Shown here: positions 32,218-33,776 of the stretch, piece after piece
How positions within the stretch are numbered: the stretch's first letter is position 1
How the letters are laid out: each line of letters starts with the position of its first letter
Assembly: GCF_012910885.1 (NCBI RefSeq)
Contig: NZ_WTVM01000032.1
Location: 1-33,776, forward strand
DNA from: Azoarcus taiwanensis
GTDB taxonomy: Bacteria > Pseudomonadota > Gammaproteobacteria > Burkholderiales > Rhodocyclaceae
DNA length: 33,776 bases
Direction: 5' to 3'
Made by a program: the position numbers and the translations under genes
The notes under the pieces: generated by a model
The model's input: the letters and a program-made list of their open reading frames with translations, nothing else
Told to the model about the DNA's origin: nothing
The model's database searches: none

Positions 32218-33776
32218 ATGACCGATCTCGCCGTTGCCAACAAGCTCGCGACATACAAACCCAAGAACAAGGTCCGCTTCGTCACCGCCGCCGCGCTGTT
32301 CGACGGCCATGACGCATCGATCAACATCATGCGGCGGATTCTTCAGTCCACCGGCGCCGAAGTCATTCATCTTGGGCATAACCGCTCGGTCGGCGAGATC
32401 GTCAATGCCGCGCTGCAGGAAGACGTACAGGGCATCGCGATCACCAGCTACCAGGGTGGTCACGTCGAGTTCTTCAAGTACATGATGGATCTGCTCAAGG
32501 CCAACGGCGGCGAGAAGATCAAGGTGTTCGGCGGCGGCGGTGGCGTGATCGTGCCGGCCGAGATCAAGGATCTGCACGCCTATGGCGTGACCCAGATCTT
32601 CTCGCCGGACGACGGCGCCAAGCTCGGTCTGCAGGGCATGATCAACAGCGTCGTCGAGCGTTGCGATGTGGACCTGACCCACGAAGCCCCGGCCAAGTCG
32701 GCTGACCTGATCAAGGCGCTCAAGGCCGGTGACCGCCGGGTGCTCGCCAAGGCGATCACCGCGCTCGAAAACGGTGGCTACGGCGACGACGTCAAGGCCG
32801 CGCTCAAGGAGGCCGCGGCCAAGCTCACCACCCCGACGCTGGGCATTACCGGCACCGGCGGTGCGGGCAAGAGCTCGCTCACCGACGAGCTGGTGCGTCG
32901 CTTCCGCCTCGACCAGCAGGACAAGCTCAAGCTTGCGATCATCTCCATCGACCCCTCACGCAAGCGCACCGGCGGCGCGCTGCTGGGCGACCGCATCCGC
33001 ATGAACGCGATCGAGCACGAGAATATCTACATGCGCTCGCTCGCCACCCGCGACACCGGCTCGGAAGTCTCGGCCGCGCTGCCCGAGGTCATCGCGGCGA
33101 CCAAGCTCGCGGGTTTCGACCTGGTCATTGTCGAGACCTCCGGCATCGGTCAGGGCAACGCCGCCATCGTGCCCTTCGTCGATCTGTCGCTGTATGTAAT
33201 GACGCCCGAGTTCGGCGCCGCGAGCCAGCTCGAGAAGATCGACATGCTCGACTTCGCCGATTTCGTCGCGATCAACAAGTTCGACCGCAAGGGCGCGGAC
33301 GACGCGCTGCGCGACGTGCGCAAGCAGTACCAGCGCAACCGCGAACTGTTCTCTTCGCCCACCGAGCAGATGCCGGTGTTCGGCACCATGGCCGCGCGCT
33401 TCAACGATGACGGCGTAACCGCGCTGTATCAGACCATGCTGCCGGCACTGATCGACAAGGGGCTAAAGGTCAAGCCGGGCAAGCTGCCCAAGGTCACTAC
33501 TCGCTCCTCGTCGATTGGCCGCGCCATCGTGCCGCCGGAGCGCACCCGCTACCTGGCCGAAATCGCCGACACCGTGCGTGACTATCACAAGCATGTGGAG
33601 CAACAGGCCCGCGTCGCGCGCGAGCGCCAGTCGCTGAAGATCGCCAAGGGCTTGTTCGAGCAGTGCGGCAAGCCGGCCGAAAACTTTGATGAACTGATCA
33701 ACTGGAAGGACGGCGAACTCACTCCCGCTGCGAAGAAACTGCTCGAGCAGTGGCCGACCGAGAAGGCGCTCTACGC
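32218..33776 (+). CDS. icmF: Fused isobutyryl-CoA mutase IcmF (N-terminal part, runs off the window)
   Basis: The 519 codons visible run open to the right edge; full IcmF is about 1,090 aa. The N-terminal B12-binding domain has D29-G-H31-D (H31 as cobalt ligand), with TSYQGGHVEFF and FGGGGGVIVP following. Next comes a MeaI-type chaperone GTPase domain with P-loop GTGGAGKSS (212-220), later ETSGIGQG and NKFD. This order, B12 domain then G domain then (off-window) the mutase barrel, is specific to IcmF. It interconverts isobutyryl-CoA and butyryl-CoA using adenosylcobalamin and GTP-gated cofactor loading. AGGACAAGAAG upstream of ATG 32218 is the ribosome binding region. Confidence 0.95.
   Translation, partial: MTDLAVANKLATYKPKNKVRFVTAAALFDGHDASINIMRRILQSTGAEVIHLGHNRSVGEIVNAALQEDVQGIAITSYQGGHVEFFKYMMDLLKANGGEKIKVFGGGGGVIVPAEIKDLHAYGVTQIFSPDDGAKLGLQGMINSVVERCDVDLTHEAPAKSADLIKALKAGDRRVLAKAITALENGGYGDDVKAALKEAAAKLTTPTLGITGTGGAGKSSLTDELVRRFRLDQQDKLKLAIISIDPSRKRTGGALLGDRIRMNAIEHENIYMRSLATRDTGSEVSAALPEVIAATKLAGFDLVIVETSGIGQGNAAIVPFVDLSLYVMTPEFGAASQLEKIDMLDFADFVAINKFDRKGADDALRDVRKQYQRNRELFSSPTEQMPVFGTMAARFNDDGVTALYQTMLPALIDKGLKVKPGKLPKVTTRSSSIGRAIVPPERTRYLAEIADTVRDYHKHVEQQARVARERQSLKIAKGLFEQCGKPAENFDELINWKDGELTPAAKKLLEQWPTEKALY

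Noticed and set aside
32729..33004. 91-aa Arg/Ser-rich plus-strand frame
   Set aside because: Second-frame shadow of icmF, whose own frame is open to the window edge and has clear B12 and GTPase motifs.
1..33776. CRISPR array or rRNA genes
   Set aside because: No regularly spaced 20-40-bp repeats and no rRNA-like sequence were seen. The only RNA gene I can support is the tRNA.

Overview
The window is high-GC proteobacterial DNA. It joins the tail of an integrative and conjugative element (ICE) to ordinary chromosome. The chromosomal half (thiS-thiG, trmB, sppA, yicC, kinase/PP2C-rph-rdgB-hemW, icmF) and the style of its proteins suggest a betaproteobacterium, most likely Rhodocyclales (Thauera/Azoarcus-like). 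That assignment comes from gene content and memory, not from a database search.

Region 1 (1 to about 21,410) is the integrase-proximal end of an ICEclc/PAGI-2-type ICE. Positions 408-5110 carry the end of the type IV secretion (mating-pair formation) operon: three proteins of the TIGR03757/03756/03755 series, a small membrane protein and a TraG-N protein. A convergent DUF3742-like gene follows (5139-5501), then an AbiEi/AbiEii-type toxin-antitoxin pair (5731-7402). The MobH-type TraI relaxase starts at 7605. A 202-bp purine-rich repeat region just before it is a candidate oriT. After the transposon come a divergent XRE regulator and an orphan LysR effector-binding-domain protein, then a 617-aa tyrosine integrase (19315-21168) that ends the element at a tRNA-Gly(CCC) gene (21407-21480).

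Region 2 (9425-18184) is a complete 8,760-bp Tn3-family (Tn21/Tn501-like) arsenic transposon nested in the ICE. It has identical 38-bp terminal inverted repeats and a perfect 5-bp target duplication (AAGGA). tnpR reads into the left end, tnpA reads into the right end, and arsR-arsC-arsD-arsA-CBS-arsB lies between them. It landed in the last few codons of traI. The relaxase loses only its final six residues and gains a 12-residue tail encoded almost wholly by the transposon end, so the ICE may still be transferable. The ars genes form one transcription unit: ArsR senses arsenite, ArsC reduces arsenate, ArsD hands arsenite to the ArsA ATPase, and ArsA energises export through ArsB.

Region 3 (about 21,410-33,776) is chromosomal. 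thiS-thiG (thiazole synthesis), trmB (tRNA m7G46) and sppA run rightward. A leftward cluster follows in transcription order: Ser/Thr kinase, PP2C phosphatase, rph, rdgB, hemW. yicC diverges from the kinase and ends 2 bp from a convergent AraC-type regulator. That regulator diverges from icmF (fused isobutyryl-CoA mutase), which runs off the right edge.

No single gene here is clearly of an undescribed family. The most interesting points are architectural: the transposon that swaps the relaxase tail, stop codons of three genes supplied by the transposon ends, the split tnpR/tnpA layout, palindromes between int and the tRNA, the HTH-less LysR protein, and the repeat-rich region before traI.
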